A stretch of DNA of 64,000 nucleotides from Plantibacter flavus (GTDB taxonomy: Bacteria; Actinomycetota; Actinomycetes; Actinomycetales; Microbacteriaceae). The notes below the pieces were generated by a model, which was not told where the DNA came from, did not search any database, and worked only from the letters and a program-made list of their open reading frames with translations. Shown in pieces: positions 41,481 through 50,626 of this stretch. Positions within the stretch are counted from its first letter, which is position 1. The number at the start of each line of letters is the position of its first letter. The stretch lies in contig NZ_FXAP01000003.1 of the NCBI RefSeq assembly GCF_900177615.1, positions 434,001 to 498,000 on the forward strand. Direction: 5' to 3'. The position numbers and the translations under genes were made by a program.

Positions 41481-42490
41481 CGTGCCAGGCTCCTTCGTCT
41501 GGGATGGTGCATCGGGTCGAGCGGTGGGAGGCCGAGTGCCTCCGGTCGGTGGACGAGTGCTGCGGCGCCGAGGATCGGACCCGCGCCGTCGAGAGCGGAA
41601 CCGGTCACGACGACGCCGGCCGCGTAGTCGAGGACGATGGCGTCCTGCACGGCGACACGGACGAGGTCGAGGTAGTCGGTGCTGACAGCGGTGAACCCGC
41701 CGCCGACGGCGACCGCCTCCAGGTCGAGCAGGGTCGCGGCACTCGCGATCGCCTGTCCGACCGCGGTGGCCGAACGGACGACGGCGGACCGCGCGACGGG
41801 ATCCCCCGCCGCGGCGTCGACGGCGAGCTCCTCCCCGGTGTGTCCGTCCCAGCCGCGGGTTCGCGCCCAAGCGACGCTCCGTGGTCCGGAGGCGATGCGC
41901 TCGAGCGTCGCGTCGTCGGCCGACTCTCCAGGTACGCGTGAGGCGATCTGCACCTGACCGATGTGGCCGGCGTTGCCGCTCCGGCCGGCGATCAGCCGCC
42001 CGTGCAGGATGATCCCGCCGCCGACACCGGTCGAGACGATCATCGCCATCGAGTTCTCGGTGCCGCGGGTCGCTCCGAGCCAGTGCTCTGCGAGCGCGAT
42101 GCAGGTCCCGTCGAGACGGACCACCACCGGGGCGTCCGGCAGCAGCCGCGCGACGTGTGTCCGGAGGTCGAAGCCGTGCAGTCGGGGGAGGTTCTTCGGG
42201 CTCACGGTGCCTCGGCCGAGGTCGACGGGACCCGCCGAACCGACGCCGACGCCGACGAGCGCGGAACCGTCCGGCAGGTGCGCGATCGAGGCGAGGACCA
42301 CTCGGTCGACGGCGTCTTCCAGTGCACGGCGCCCGGCATCGGGCCCCGTCGGCGCCCGATGCGCGCTGCCGTCGACCACGACGCCCTCGGCCGTGACGAG
42401 TGCGGCCTCCACTTTGGTGCCGCCGAGGTCGACCGCGAGCGCGACCGACCCCGACGGATCCCGCTCCGCGGTCATGTCCGCCAGGGTCAC
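41477..42490 (-). CDS. ROK family sugar kinase (mannose kinase candidate)
   Basis: 337 aa from GTG 42490. The phosphate loop is VDLGGTKVEAAL, and the catalytic aspartate sits in VVRLDGTCIALAEHW, a diverged form of the usual ENDANxAALxE. The zinc motif CxCGxxGCxE normally found after GHI is absent: the region reads ESADDATLERIASGP. In this operon, mannose from the GH2 enzyme would be phosphorylated here and passed to ManA. It overlaps GH2 by GTGA and GH5 by ATGA. Confidence 0.85.
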   Translation of the reverse strand: MTLADMTAERDPSGSVALAVDLGGTKVEAALVTAEGVVVDGSAHRAPTGPDAGRRALEDAVDRVVLASIAHLPDGSALVGVGVGSAGPVDLGRGTVSPKNLPRLHGFDLRTHVARLLPDAPVVVRLDGTCIALAEHWLGATRGTENSMAMIVSTGVGGGIILHGRLIAGRSGNAGHIGQVQIASRVPGESADDATLERIASGPRSVAWARTRGWDGHTGEELAVDAAAGDPVARSAVVRSATAVGQAIASAATLLDLEAVAVGGGFTAVSTDYLDLVRVAVQDAIVLDYAAGVVVTGSALDGAGPILGAAALVHRPEALGLPPLDPMHHPRRRSLAR

Positions 42491-44973
42491 CGCGCCCAGT
42501 CCTCGACCAGCTGGTTCGCGGTGCGCACGACCCGGGTCGACAGGAGCTCGTCCTCGCCGAGTTCCATCTCGGTCCGCACGTGGAACGTCACCCGCTCTCC
42601 CGGCAGGAGGGTCACGAGCTGGTCGTCGACGACGGCGGCCGGGTCCAGCTTGTCGACGAGCAGCGTGAGGTCGCGGAGGAAGGACTCGGCCGTGATGGTC
42701 ACGGCGTAACCGTCCTCCTGGCGGGCGACCTCGGCGCTGAACCGAGGGGCGGGGATCGTTGAATCACGTGCCTCGGCGAAGGACCAGAAGCCGCGTTCCG
42801 CCCCGGCTGTGGCGACGAGCACTTCATCGGGTGCCGAGCCCGCGACCGCGACCGCTTCGGGGATCTGGACGAGCGTCGAGGAGCGTCGGTCCAGGTCGAC
42901 GGGGACGCGCACCGAGGCGAGTTCGGTCCCGTCGAACCGGAGGCGCCGGATGACGAGGTCGTCCGCCCAGGCGTCCGGGCCGTCGTTGAGCACGGCGACC
43001 ACGAGGGACTCCCCTCGCGGCTGCACGGTCACGAGCCGGTCGGCGTAGACGTGTCGCAGGGCGTAGAGCAGCGGCTTCGCGCGCTCGTCGCCGTCGACGG
43101 CCGCCCAGGACGTGACGGGCCAGCAGTCGTTCAGCTGCCAGACGATCGACCCCATGCAGCGGGGGCTCCACGACCGGAAGTGCTCGATCGCGACGGTCAC
43201 CGCGTTCGCCTGGTTGAGCGACATCGCCCAGTGCCAGTCCTCGGTGTCGTCCGGGAGCGGCAGGTGCGCGACGAGTCCGTCGGTCAGTTTGTCGTTCCCG
43301 TCCGTCGCCTTCTGGTGGTGGATCATGCCGGGCGACTCCGGCGTGAGCGGGGAGTCCGAGATGGCACGGTCGATCGTCGACCACGTCGCCGGGCCCTGCC
43401 AACCGAACTCGGCCACGAAGCGCGGCGAGACGTCGCGGTAGGCGGGGTAGTCGACGCGGTTCCACAGCTCCCAGAGGTGCACGGATCCGTGGTCCGGGTC
43501 GTTGGCCGGGATGTCCGGGGTTCCCGACCAGGGGCTGCCGGCGGTGTAGTTGCCGGCCGGGTCGAGCTCGGCGACGAGCCGCGGCAGCAGGTCGAGGTAG
43601 TAACCCATGCCCCAGGTGCGACCCTGGACGCGCTTCTCCCAGCCCCACTCCTCGAAGCCCCAGATGTTCTCGTTGTTGCCGTTCCACAGCACGAGGCTCG
43701 CGTGCGGCATGATGCGCGTGATGTTGTCGCGCGCCTCAGCCTCGACCTCGCTCCACAACGGTTCCTCCTCGGCGTAGGCCGCGCAGGCGAAGAGGAAGTC
43801 CTGCCACACCATGATCCCGCGCTCGTCACAGAGTTCGTAGAAGTCGTCGGACTCGTAGTAGCCGCCGCCCCAGATACGGAGCAGGTTGAGGTTCGCGAAC
43901 TCGGCCTGATCCATCCGGCGGGCGAGCCGCGCGCGGTCGACGCGGGTCACGAAAGCGTCGTCGGGGATCCAGTTCGCGCCGCGCACCCAGACGGCCTCGC
44001 CGTTCACGACGAAGCGGAACGAGGTGCCCTCGGCGTCGGGTTCGAGTTCGACGGCGACGGTCCGGAACCCGATCCGCTTCGACCACTCGCCGAGGCGTGC
44101 CTCGTCCTGCCCGAGGACGACGTCGAGGTCGTACAGCGGCTGCTCACCGTACCCGCGCGGCCACCACAGTTCGACGTCCGGCACGGTGAGCTCGACCACG
44201 GCGGTGTCGGCACCGGCCGCGAGGACGACATCAGCGTTCGCACCGATGACCGTCGCCGTGAGCGCGAGCGCCGCGTCACCGTCGCCGGCGCGTTCCACGT
44301 CGACGTGCACGGCCACTCGGCCCTCGCCGCCGTCGACCGTCACGACCGGCCGCACCGAGGCGAGGCGGGCCGTCGACCACGACTGCAGGCTGACGGGCTT
44401 CCAGAGTCCCGACGAGGCGGCGTCGAGTCCCCAGTCCCAGCCGAAGTTGCAGGCGGCCTTGCGGATGGCGTTGAACGGGTGGGAGTAGGTGTGGGGGCGG
44501 TAGCCGATCTCCAGGCTGGCCAGGTCGGCGGCCGCGACGGGCGAAGCGAAGTGCACGACGAGTTCGTTCTCGCCCTCGCGCAGGACGGCACCGACGTCGA
44601 TGCGGTAGGTGCGGTGCTGGTTCCGCGTGGTCGCGACCACCGAGCCGTTCACGGACACCGTCGCGACGGTGTCGAGTCCTTCGAACACGAGGTCGTGCCG
44701 CTCGTGGCCGTCCGGCTCCCAGTCGAACGTGGTGCGGTACTCCCAGTCCGTCGATCCGATCCACGTCACGAGGTGCTCGTTGCGGTCGAGGAAGGGGTCG
44801 GGGATGAGCCCGGCGTCGAGGAGGTCCGTGTGCACGAGGCCGGGTACCGTCGCGGGGATGCTCGTCCCGACGAAGGCCTCGGGGACGGCCCCACCGACCG
44901 CACGCAGACTCCACCCCTCGTGCAGGAGGCGGGTGGTCAGGGGACGGACGGTGGCGGTGTCGATGATGCTCAC
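42487..44973 (-). CDS. GH2 beta-mannosidase
   Basis: 828 aa from GTG 44973, overlapping the permease stop (GTGA). No signal peptide, so it is cytoplasmic and acts on imported manno-oligosaccharides. Sugar-binding jelly roll at the N-terminus (VPGLVHTDLLDAGLIPDPF, NAIRKAACNFGWDWG); TIM barrel with LRIWGGGYYESDDFYELCDE, WNGNNENIWG (acid/base Glu) and FVAEFGWQG (nucleophile Glu), all typical of beta-mannosidases. Length is normal for the family. Confidence 0.94.
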   Translation of the reverse strand: MSIIDTATVRPLTTRLLHEGWSLRAVGGAVPEAFVGTSIPATVPGLVHTDLLDAGLIPDPFLDRNEHLVTWIGSTDWEYRTTFDWEPDGHERHDLVFEGLDTVATVSVNGSVVATTRNQHRTYRIDVGAVLREGENELVVHFASPVAAADLASLEIGYRPHTYSHPFNAIRKAACNFGWDWGLDAASSGLWKPVSLQSWSTARLASVRPVVTVDGGEGRVAVHVDVERAGDGDAALALTATVIGANADVVLAAGADTAVVELTVPDVELWWPRGYGEQPLYDLDVVLGQDEARLGEWSKRIGFRTVAVELEPDAEGTSFRFVVNGEAVWVRGANWIPDDAFVTRVDRARLARRMDQAEFANLNLLRIWGGGYYESDDFYELCDERGIMVWQDFLFACAAYAEEEPLWSEVEAEARDNITRIMPHASLVLWNGNNENIWGFEEWGWEKRVQGRTWGMGYYLDLLPRLVAELDPAGNYTAGSPWSGTPDIPANDPDHGSVHLWELWNRVDYPAYRDVSPRFVAEFGWQGPATWSTIDRAISDSPLTPESPGMIHHQKATDGNDKLTDGLVAHLPLPDDTEDWHWAMSLNQANAVTVAIEHFRSWSPRCMGSIVWQLNDCWPVTSWAAVDGDERAKPLLYALRHVYADRLVTVQPRGESLVVAVLNDGPDAWADDLVIRRLRFDGTELASVRVPVDLDRRSSTLVQIPEAVAVAGSAPDEVLVATAGAERGFWSFAEARDSTIPAPRFSAEVARQEDGYAVTITAESFLRDLTLLVDKLDPAAVVDDQLVTLLPGERVTFHVRTEMELGEDELLSTRVVRTANQLVEDWAR

Positions 44974-45890
44974 TTGGTTGCTCCAGAGGTCAGGCCGTTG
45001 TAGATGTATCGCTGCAGGAAGAGGAAGGCGACGAGCGTCGGGATGATCACGAGGATCGTCCCGGCCGCGATGATCTGCCACTGGGCGCCGAACGGTCCCA
45101 TGAACCGGAACAGCGAGGTGGAGATCACCCCCAGGTCCTGCGACGGCATGTACAGGAAGGGGATGTAGAACTCGTTGTAGATGGCGATGCCCTTGATGAT
45201 GACCACCGTCGCGACGGCGGGCTTCAGCAGCGGGAGGATGATGCGCCAGTAGATCGTGAAGCGGTTCGCGCCGTCGAGCATCGCGGCCTCGTCGAGGGAG
45301 ACGGGGATCGACTGCATGAACTGCAGGAAGATGTAGATCGCGACGATGTCGGTCCCCATGAAGAGCAGGATCGCGGCGCCGCGGGTGTTGAACAGCTCGA
45401 GTGCTGACACCACCTGGAACGTGGCCACCTGGGTCGTGACCGACGGCACGAGCGTCGCCAGGAGGAAGAGGCCCATGACGAGCTTCCGTCCGCGGAAGCG
45501 GAACCGGTCGAGGGCGTAGGCCGACATGGTGCCGATCAGGATGGTCCCGGCGACGGACACGAGCAGGATGATCGCGGTGTTGAGGAAGCCGGTGACCATG
45601 CCGCCCTGGTCGAAGGCGACGACGAAGTTGTCGAAGTTGAACCAGTTCGACGGCGGGGTGAGCGGACCGGTCGTCCGCTGCTCGCGGTCGGTCTTGAACG
45701 CGAGCATGAAGATCGTGGCCAGGGGGACGACGGCGAAGAGGCTCGCGATGATGAGCGAGGCGTACTTGATCGTCGTCGCGGTGAGGGCGGCGGCACCCTG
45801 TGGGCGCTTCGGCCCGCGGCGCGTCCGTCGCAGCGCGCGTCCGGGCTCGGGCGTGGCAGCGGAGACCGGTCGGTCGGCGGTGGCGGTCAC
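44970..45890 (-). CDS. Sugar ABC transporter permease (second subunit)
   Basis: 306 aa from GTG 45890, overlapping the first permease gene (GTGA). Six helices. The EAA loop reads SLDEAAMLDGANRFTIYWRIILP, given here in part. It resembles MalG-type permeases. The first 45 or so residues are a hydrophilic Arg/Pro-rich extension. It imports manno-oligosaccharides together with 45887-46846 and the binding protein. No ATPase gene is present, so a shared MsiK-type ATPase elsewhere is assumed. Confidence 0.93.
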   Translation of the reverse strand: MTATADRPVSAATPEPGRALRRTRRGPKRPQGAAALTATTIKYASLIIASLFAVVPLATIFMLAFKTDREQRTTGPLTPPSNWFNFDNFVVAFDQGGMVTGFLNTAIILLVSVAGTILIGTMSAYALDRFRFRGRKLVMGLFLLATLVPSVTTQVATFQVVSALELFNTRGAAILLFMGTDIVAIYIFLQFMQSIPVSLDEAAMLDGANRFTIYWRIILPLLKPAVATVVIIKGIAIYNEFYIPFLYMPSQDLGVISTSLFRFMGPFGAQWQIIAAGTILVIIPTLVAFLFLQRYIYNGLTSGATK

Positions 45891-46846
45891 GATTCGCCTC
45901 CCTTCTCGTCGGGGAAGACCCGGCGTTGGACGAAGGTGATGATCAGGACGATCAGCAGCAGGACGACGGCCATCGCGGACGCCAAGCCCACCTTCGAGAA
46001 CTTGAAGGCCGTGTTCACCGTCTGGATCACGAAGGTCTCGGAGCCGTTGGCACCGCCGGTCATGACGTACGGCATCTCGAAGGCGGACAGCGCTCCGGCG
46101 ATGGCCAGGATGAACGAGAGGCCGAGGATGCGCCGGATGCTCGGCAGGATGATGAAGCGGAACTTGTGCCACGAGTTGGCACCGTCGAGGTCCGCGGCCT
46201 CGTACTGCTCGGACGGGACCGACTGGATCGCGCCGAGGAACAGGACGAAGTTGAGGCCCATGTACCGCCAGACGGATGTGGCGGCGAGGGAGGCGTTCAC
46301 GAACGACGGATCGCCGAGCCACTGCGGGGTGTCCTGCACGCCGACCGCCGCGAGGAGGGCGTCGAGGGTGCCGCCTGGGCGGAGGAAGTAGAGGAAGACC
46401 AGCCCGATTGCGACCCCGTTGATGAGGTAGGGGAAGAAGATGACGCCCTTGAAGAGGTTCTTGAAGCGGGTGCGGAAGCTCAGCAGCGTCGCGAGGTACA
46501 GCGCCAGGACGAGCTGGGCGACGGCTCCGACGAGGTAGTACAGGCTCACGAAGAAGACCTGGAAGATCTCCGGCTTCGTGAAGATCTGCACGAAGTTGTC
46601 GATGCCGACGAACTCCTGCTCAGGCTCCAGTCCGTCCCACGAGGTGAGGCTGTACCAGAACATGTTCGCGACCGGCACGTAGGTGAGCACGATCAGGAAG
46701 GCGAGCGGCACCACGAGGAAGAGCCAGGGGGTGACGCGCGACCCGGTGGCCTTCGGGGGTCTGCCCGGGCGCAGGGTCCGCGGCGGGCGTGGATGGTTCG
46801 TCACCACCGCTCGGGTGGCGGGTGACGCTCCCTGGACTGTGACCAT
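45887..46846 (-). CDS. Sugar ABC transporter permease (first subunit)
   Basis: 319 aa from ATG 46846 (residue MVTVQG). MalF-type permease with six or seven helices and an EAA loop in PSEQYEAADLDGANSWHKF. It follows the binding-protein gene by 82 nt, a gap that could reduce expression relative to the abundant binding protein. Upstream frame extension lacks coding character. Confidence 0.93.
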   Translation of the reverse strand: MVTVQGASPATRAVVTNHPRPPRTLRPGRPPKATGSRVTPWLFLVVPLAFLIVLTYVPVANMFWYSLTSWDGLEPEQEFVGIDNFVQIFTKPEIFQVFFVSLYYLVGAVAQLVLALYLATLLSFRTRFKNLFKGVIFFPYLINGVAIGLVFLYFLRPGGTLDALLAAVGVQDTPQWLGDPSFVNASLAATSVWRYMGLNFVLFLGAIQSVPSEQYEAADLDGANSWHKFRFIILPSIRRILGLSFILAIAGALSAFEMPYVMTGGANGSETFVIQTVNTAFKFSKVGLASAMAVVLLLIVLIITFVQRRVFPDEKGGES

Positions 46847-46928
46847 GCTGATCGCCTTCTTCGCTGCGTGGGATGGAGGACACCCGGGCCCGCCATGGGG
46901 ACGGGCCCGGGTGTCGATCGGATGGGTG

Positions 46929-48227
46929 CTACTCGGCGACGTCGGCGCGGGCGGCTGCCCAGCGCTCGTTGAGGTCGGCGAATGCGCTCTCCTTGTCGCC
47001 GTCGGCTGCGCCACGGGCGATGTCGATGAGCTTCTGGCGGTAGGTGTTGCCGAAGAGGTCGATCTCAGCGGCGTTCGCGATGTCGTTGATCACGGCTTCC
47101 TTGCCCACCGGGTCCGGAGCGAGTTCCAGGTAGGTGACGCCGAGGTCGGAGAAGTCGGCCAGCGTGTCGGGTGCCGGGTCGCTGATGACGGGGCTGATGG
47201 CACCCTGGCTCGCGGCGAATCCTGACTCGTTCGTGAACCAGTCGATCCAGGCCTTCGCGGTCGCCTTGTTCTTCGAGTACTTGCTGACCGCCAGGAACTT
47301 GTCGGAGGCGGTGACGGAGGTGAACCCCTCGTCGGTCTTCCACGGCATCGGCCAGAAGCCGATCACGTCGCGGGACTCGCCGGCCTTCTCGGCGGCGTCC
47401 TGCATCTGCGAGACGGCCCAGGAGCCGAGCACCATCGAACTGATCTCACCGGAGGCGAGGAGGTTCTTCGACTCCTCCCAGTTGGTGGTGGTGGGGTCCG
47501 GCTCGCTCAGGCCGGCGGCGACGGTGTCGAAGAGGAGACCGTCGATGTCGTACTGGTCGTTGCCCTCGGTCCAGGGACTGTCGGTGGCGATCATCTCGGT
47601 ACGGACCTTCGGTCCCTGCGTGGCGCCGAGGTTACCTTCGAGCGTCGCGAGCGGCCAGCCGTCCTTGTAGTTCGTGTAGTACGGGATCGAACCGTTCGCC
47701 TTGATCTTCTCGAGTGCGGCGAGGTACTCCTCCTCGGTGGCGGGCGGCTCGGTGATCCCGGCCTTCGTCCACACGTCGCGGTTGAAGACGTAGCCCATGG
47801 CGGAACCGAAGGTCGAGACGCCGTAGGCCGTGCCGTCGAAGGAGGCCTCGTTCGCGAAGCGGTAGGTCTTGGACTGCTCCTCGGTGCTGCCGAGTGGCTC
47901 GAAGAAGTTCGCGTACTGGTCCTTGGTGACGTTCGACGAGGGGATGAGGAGCACGTCGCCGTAGTCCTTCGAGTTGAGGCGGATCTTGGCGTCGCCCTCG
48001 TAGTCGGTCAGTGCCTCGAACTTCACGGTGGTGCCGGGGTACTGCTTCTCGAACTCGGCCGCATAGTCCTTGAAGGTGGTGTCGACGAGGTCGGTGCGGT
48101 TCGTGAGGACGGTGATCTCGCCGCTCGGGTCGCCGTCGTCGTTGGCGGCTCCACCGGAGCAACCGCTGAGGACGAGTGCCGCGGCCGCAGCCGTCGCGGC
48201 GAGGCCGATGATCGGTCTCCGGGACAT
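46929..48227 (-). CDS. Extracellular sugar-binding lipoprotein (family 1)
   Basis: 432 aa. Lipoprotein signal peptide with lipobox LSGC (cysteine about 23). The solute-binding fold carries FGSAMGYVFNRDVWTKAGI, MVLGSWAVSQMQDA and GFWPMPW. It delivers oligosaccharides, probably mannan fragments, to the two downstream permeases. It is first in the seven-gene operon ending in manA. Its promoter region contains an unusual AT-rich block. Confidence 0.93.
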   Translation of the reverse strand: MSRRPIIGLAATAAAAALVLSGCSGGAANDDGDPSGEITVLTNRTDLVDTTFKDYAAEFEKQYPGTTVKFEALTDYEGDAKIRLNSKDYGDVLLIPSSNVTKDQYANFFEPLGSTEEQSKTYRFANEASFDGTAYGVSTFGSAMGYVFNRDVWTKAGITEPPATEEEYLAALEKIKANGSIPYYTNYKDGWPLATLEGNLGATQGPKVRTEMIATDSPWTEGNDQYDIDGLLFDTVAAGLSEPDPTTTNWEESKNLLASGEISSMVLGSWAVSQMQDAAEKAGESRDVIGFWPMPWKTDEGFTSVTASDKFLAVSKYSKNKATAKAWIDWFTNESGFAASQGAISPVISDPAPDTLADFSDLGVTYLELAPDPVGKEAVINDIANAAEIDLFGNTYRQKLIDIARGAADGDKESAFADLNERWAAARADVAE

Positions 48228-48321
48228 GGGAACTCCTTCGTTCGTGGGGGCGAAGGGCCGGGTCGCCTCGTCGCTCGCTGTCCAGCATCGTCTGCCGTCT
48301 CACGCCCGTCAAGACTAAACA

Positions 48322-48330
48322 TTATTAATT
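48322..48330. promoter_or_regulatory. AT-rich putative operator of the mannan operon
   Basis: Within about 25 bp of almost pure A/T (48314-48340), TTATTAATT (AATTAATAA on the minus strand) recurs exactly upstream of the GH26 gene at 51723-51731. ROK repressors favour AT-rich inverted sites. The link to the ROK repressor at 49326 is inferred. Confidence 0.5.
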
Positions 48331-48381
48331 TATATAACAAATCGGTCACGGGGAATCCACCCCACTCGCGCCCTCGAAGCC

Positions 48382-49251
48382 TCAAACGACGGGGACGGGA
48401 CCCGAGGTGGAGCGCTCGATGACCACGGCGTGCGGCGCCTCACGAGTGGTACCGGGGCGACCCGCGAGCAACTCGAGCAGTTCCTCACCCGCCATCTCGC
48501 CGATGCGTTGCACGTCGTGGCTGAGCGCCGACATCGGCGGATCGGACAGCTGGCACTGCGCCGAATCGTCCCATGCCACGATCGAGAGGTCGTCTGGCAC
48601 CCGCAACCCGGCCTCCTGCACCGCTTGCAGCCCGCCGAGCGCCATCACGTCGCTGTCGAAGACGACCGCCGTCGGCCTGGGGTCGCGCGCGAGCAATGCC
48701 TGCATCGCCCCGACGCCTGAGGCTCGGGAGTAATCGCCGCCGATCGAGACGGTGTCCACGTCGGGCAGGTCGGCGGCCAGGGTGAACGCCTCCATCCGCG
48801 ACAGCGTGTGCGTGAGTTCGCGCGGACCCGTGACGTGCGCGAGCCGCCGGTGCCCGAGCGAGACGAGGTGGTCGACGGCCTCGTGCATCGTGACCGCGTC
48901 GTTGGTCCAGACCGCCGGAAGGCCCTGCGCCGTCGCCGGTGCACCGATCACGATCGCCGGGATCCCGGACCGCTCGACGAAGGCCACCCGCTCGTCGTCG
49001 TCGATGAGGTCCACGAGGATGACGGCGCTCACCGTGCCCTCCTGCTGCCAGCGCCCGAGCTGCAGCAGCTCATCCTCCCGCGTCGGCAGCACGCGGAGCA
49101 ACACCGACAGGCCGTGCGGGCGGACCACACGATCGATGCCGGCGATGAGCTCGTGGTAGAACGGCTCCTCCCCGTAGATCTCCGAGGCCCGGAACAGCGT
49201 GAGGCCGATCGGCCGGGGCTGCGCGATAGTCTGTTCGGCATCGAGACCCAT
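48382..49251 (-). CDS. LacI-type sugar-binding domain protein without HTH
   Basis: 289 aa from ATG 49251, preceded by GAAAGG. The protein begins directly with the sugar-binding domain (PIGLTLFRASEIYGEEPFYHE, in part; PAIVIGAP, LGHRRLAHVTGP, DPRPTAVVFDSDVMALGG, LSIVAWDD). The DNA-binding helix-turn-helix that starts every normal LacI protein is missing, and there is no room for it because the divergent ROK gene starts 75 bp away. It may be a sugar sensor partnering another regulator. It lies just upstream of the mannan operon. Confidence 0.85.
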   Translation of the reverse strand: MGLDAEQTIAQPRPIGLTLFRASEIYGEEPFYHELIAGIDRVVRPHGLSVLLRVLPTREDELLQLGRWQQEGTVSAVILVDLIDDDERVAFVERSGIPAIVIGAPATAQGLPAVWTNDAVTMHEAVDHLVSLGHRRLAHVTGPRELTHTLSRMEAFTLAADLPDVDTVSIGGDYSRASGVGAMQALLARDPRPTAVVFDSDVMALGGLQAVQEAGLRVPDDLSIVAWDDSAQCQLSDPPMSALSHDVQRIGEMAGEELLELLAGRPGTTREAPHAVVIERSTSGPVPVV

Positions 49252-49325
49252 CGGGACGCGGCCTTTCGTGAGGAGTGGTCGTGTGGCCCTCACACTACGC
49301 GCTCGAAGATCGCCGGGAGGGACAG

Positions 49326-50549
49326 TTGGCCAGACGTGAGTCCGTGCAGTCGGGTCCCGGCAGCCAGGCGCTCATCGTCGACCTCATCCGCTCGGCCGGC
49401 ACGATCAGCCGCACCGAGCTCACCGAGGCGACGGGCCTGACCCAGCCGTCGATCTCCAACATCGTCCGCCGCCTCATCGAGGACGGACTCGTCCGCGAGA
49501 CCGGTCGGGCCGCGCCCCGCGGTGGCAAGCCGCGGACCCTCCTCGAGATCAACGCGAGCGCCAAGTACGGCGTCGGGATCCAGCTCGGGTTCGAGTCGAT
49601 CACGCTCGTCGCCACCGACGTCCGCGGCGGCGTCGTCGGCCGGCAGCTCGTCGACGGCGCAGGCTCGGCCACGCCGGAGCAGGTGACCGACCGACTCGTC
49701 ACGCTCTACCGCGGCTTCGTCGCCGGCGTCGGGCTCGCGGCGCCGTCGATCGCGGGCGTCGCCGTCGTCGCTCCCGGCCCGATCGCCCAACTCGGCGGCG
49801 TCCTCCTCGGTCCGCCCACGCTCGTCCGCTGGGACGACTTCCCCCTGCAGCAGGCGTTGCAGGAGAGCCTCGACGTCCCGGTGGTCGTCGACAACGATGC
49901 CGCAGCCGCAGCTGTCGGCGAGTTCTGGAGTCGCCAGGTGTCGCGCACGGAGTCCTTCGCCTGCGTCTACATGGGCACCGGGATCGGCGCCGGAATGGTG
50001 CTGGGCGGGGCCCTCTATCGCGGTTCGAGCTCGAACGCCGGTGAGCTGGGTCACATCAGCATCGAGGTCGACGGCGTCCCCTGCCACTGCGGCAACCGTG
50101 GGTGCCTGGAGCGCTACGCAGCACCGGCAGCCGTGATGGCGGCGGCCGAGGCCTCGCGGGATCGCCTCGACGGACTCGGGCTCGGCTTCGCACCGGAGAC
50201 GCTCAGCCGCGACTTCGATCAGCTCGCGCGCGCCGCCGTCAGCGGTCACGAGGCGGCGCTCGATCTCATCCGCTTCTCGGCCGACCGCGTCGCCGCCGCC
50301 TCGGTGACCCTCGCGAACCTGCTCGACCTCGATCGACTCGTCCTTGCCGGCCCTGGCATGGCGGTAGCCGGTTCGCTCTATGCCCGCGCGATCCGCGAAC
50401 GCCTCGAGCAGCGCTTCTTCGCCAGACGTGCCCACCCGATCGTGGTCGAGCTCTCCGCCAACCCGCGCGACGCAGCAGCGATCGGCGCCGCGTCACTTGT
50501 CCTCCAGGGCACGATCGCGCCAGGGCACGGGCCGGCGCTCACCCGCTGA
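49326..50549 (+). CDS. ROK family transcriptional repressor
   Basis: 407 aa from TTG 49326, chosen because GGGAGGG lies just upstream; GTG 49275 is the longer alternative. Winged helix at about residues 12-75 (GTISRTELTEATGLTQPSIS), then a ROK sugar domain with DNDAAAAAVGE and the zinc motif CHCGNRGCLE. Such proteins repress sugar operons and respond to the sugar or its phosphate. It is divergent from the mannan operon and is the best candidate regulator. Its stop codon lies within repeat copy D. Confidence 0.9.
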   Translation: MARRESVQSGPGSQALIVDLIRSAGTISRTELTEATGLTQPSISNIVRRLIEDGLVRETGRAAPRGGKPRTLLEINASAKYGVGIQLGFESITLVATDVRGGVVGRQLVDGAGSATPEQVTDRLVTLYRGFVAGVGLAAPSIAGVAVVAPGPIAQLGGVLLGPPTLVRWDDFPLQQALQESLDVPVVVDNDAAAAAVGEFWSRQVSRTESFACVYMGTGIGAGMVLGGALYRGSSSNAGELGHISIEVDGVPCHCGNRGCLERYAAPAAVMAAAEASRDRLDGLGLGFAPETLSRDFDQLARAAVSGHEAALDLIRFSADRVAAASVTLANLLDLDRLVLAGPGMAVAGSLYARAIRERLEQRFFARRAHPIVVELSANPRDAAAIGAASLVLQGTIAPGHGPALTR

Positions 50550-50604
50550 GTCGCCCGAATCCGTCCAGAATCGCGTCGAAATCGAGCGGTTCCGGGCGAC
50601 TCAG
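50546..50604. repeat. 59-bp palindromic intergenic repeat, copy D
   Basis: Arms CTGAGTCGCCCGAATCCG and CGGTTCCGGGCGACTCAG pair at 16 of 18 positions. The TGA at 50547-50549 in its left end is the stop codon of the ROK repressor. It lies between convergent genes (ROK and GH26) and may act as a terminator for both. Confidence 0.8.
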
Positions 50605-50626
50605 CGCTGTGGTCACGGCATCCCAG

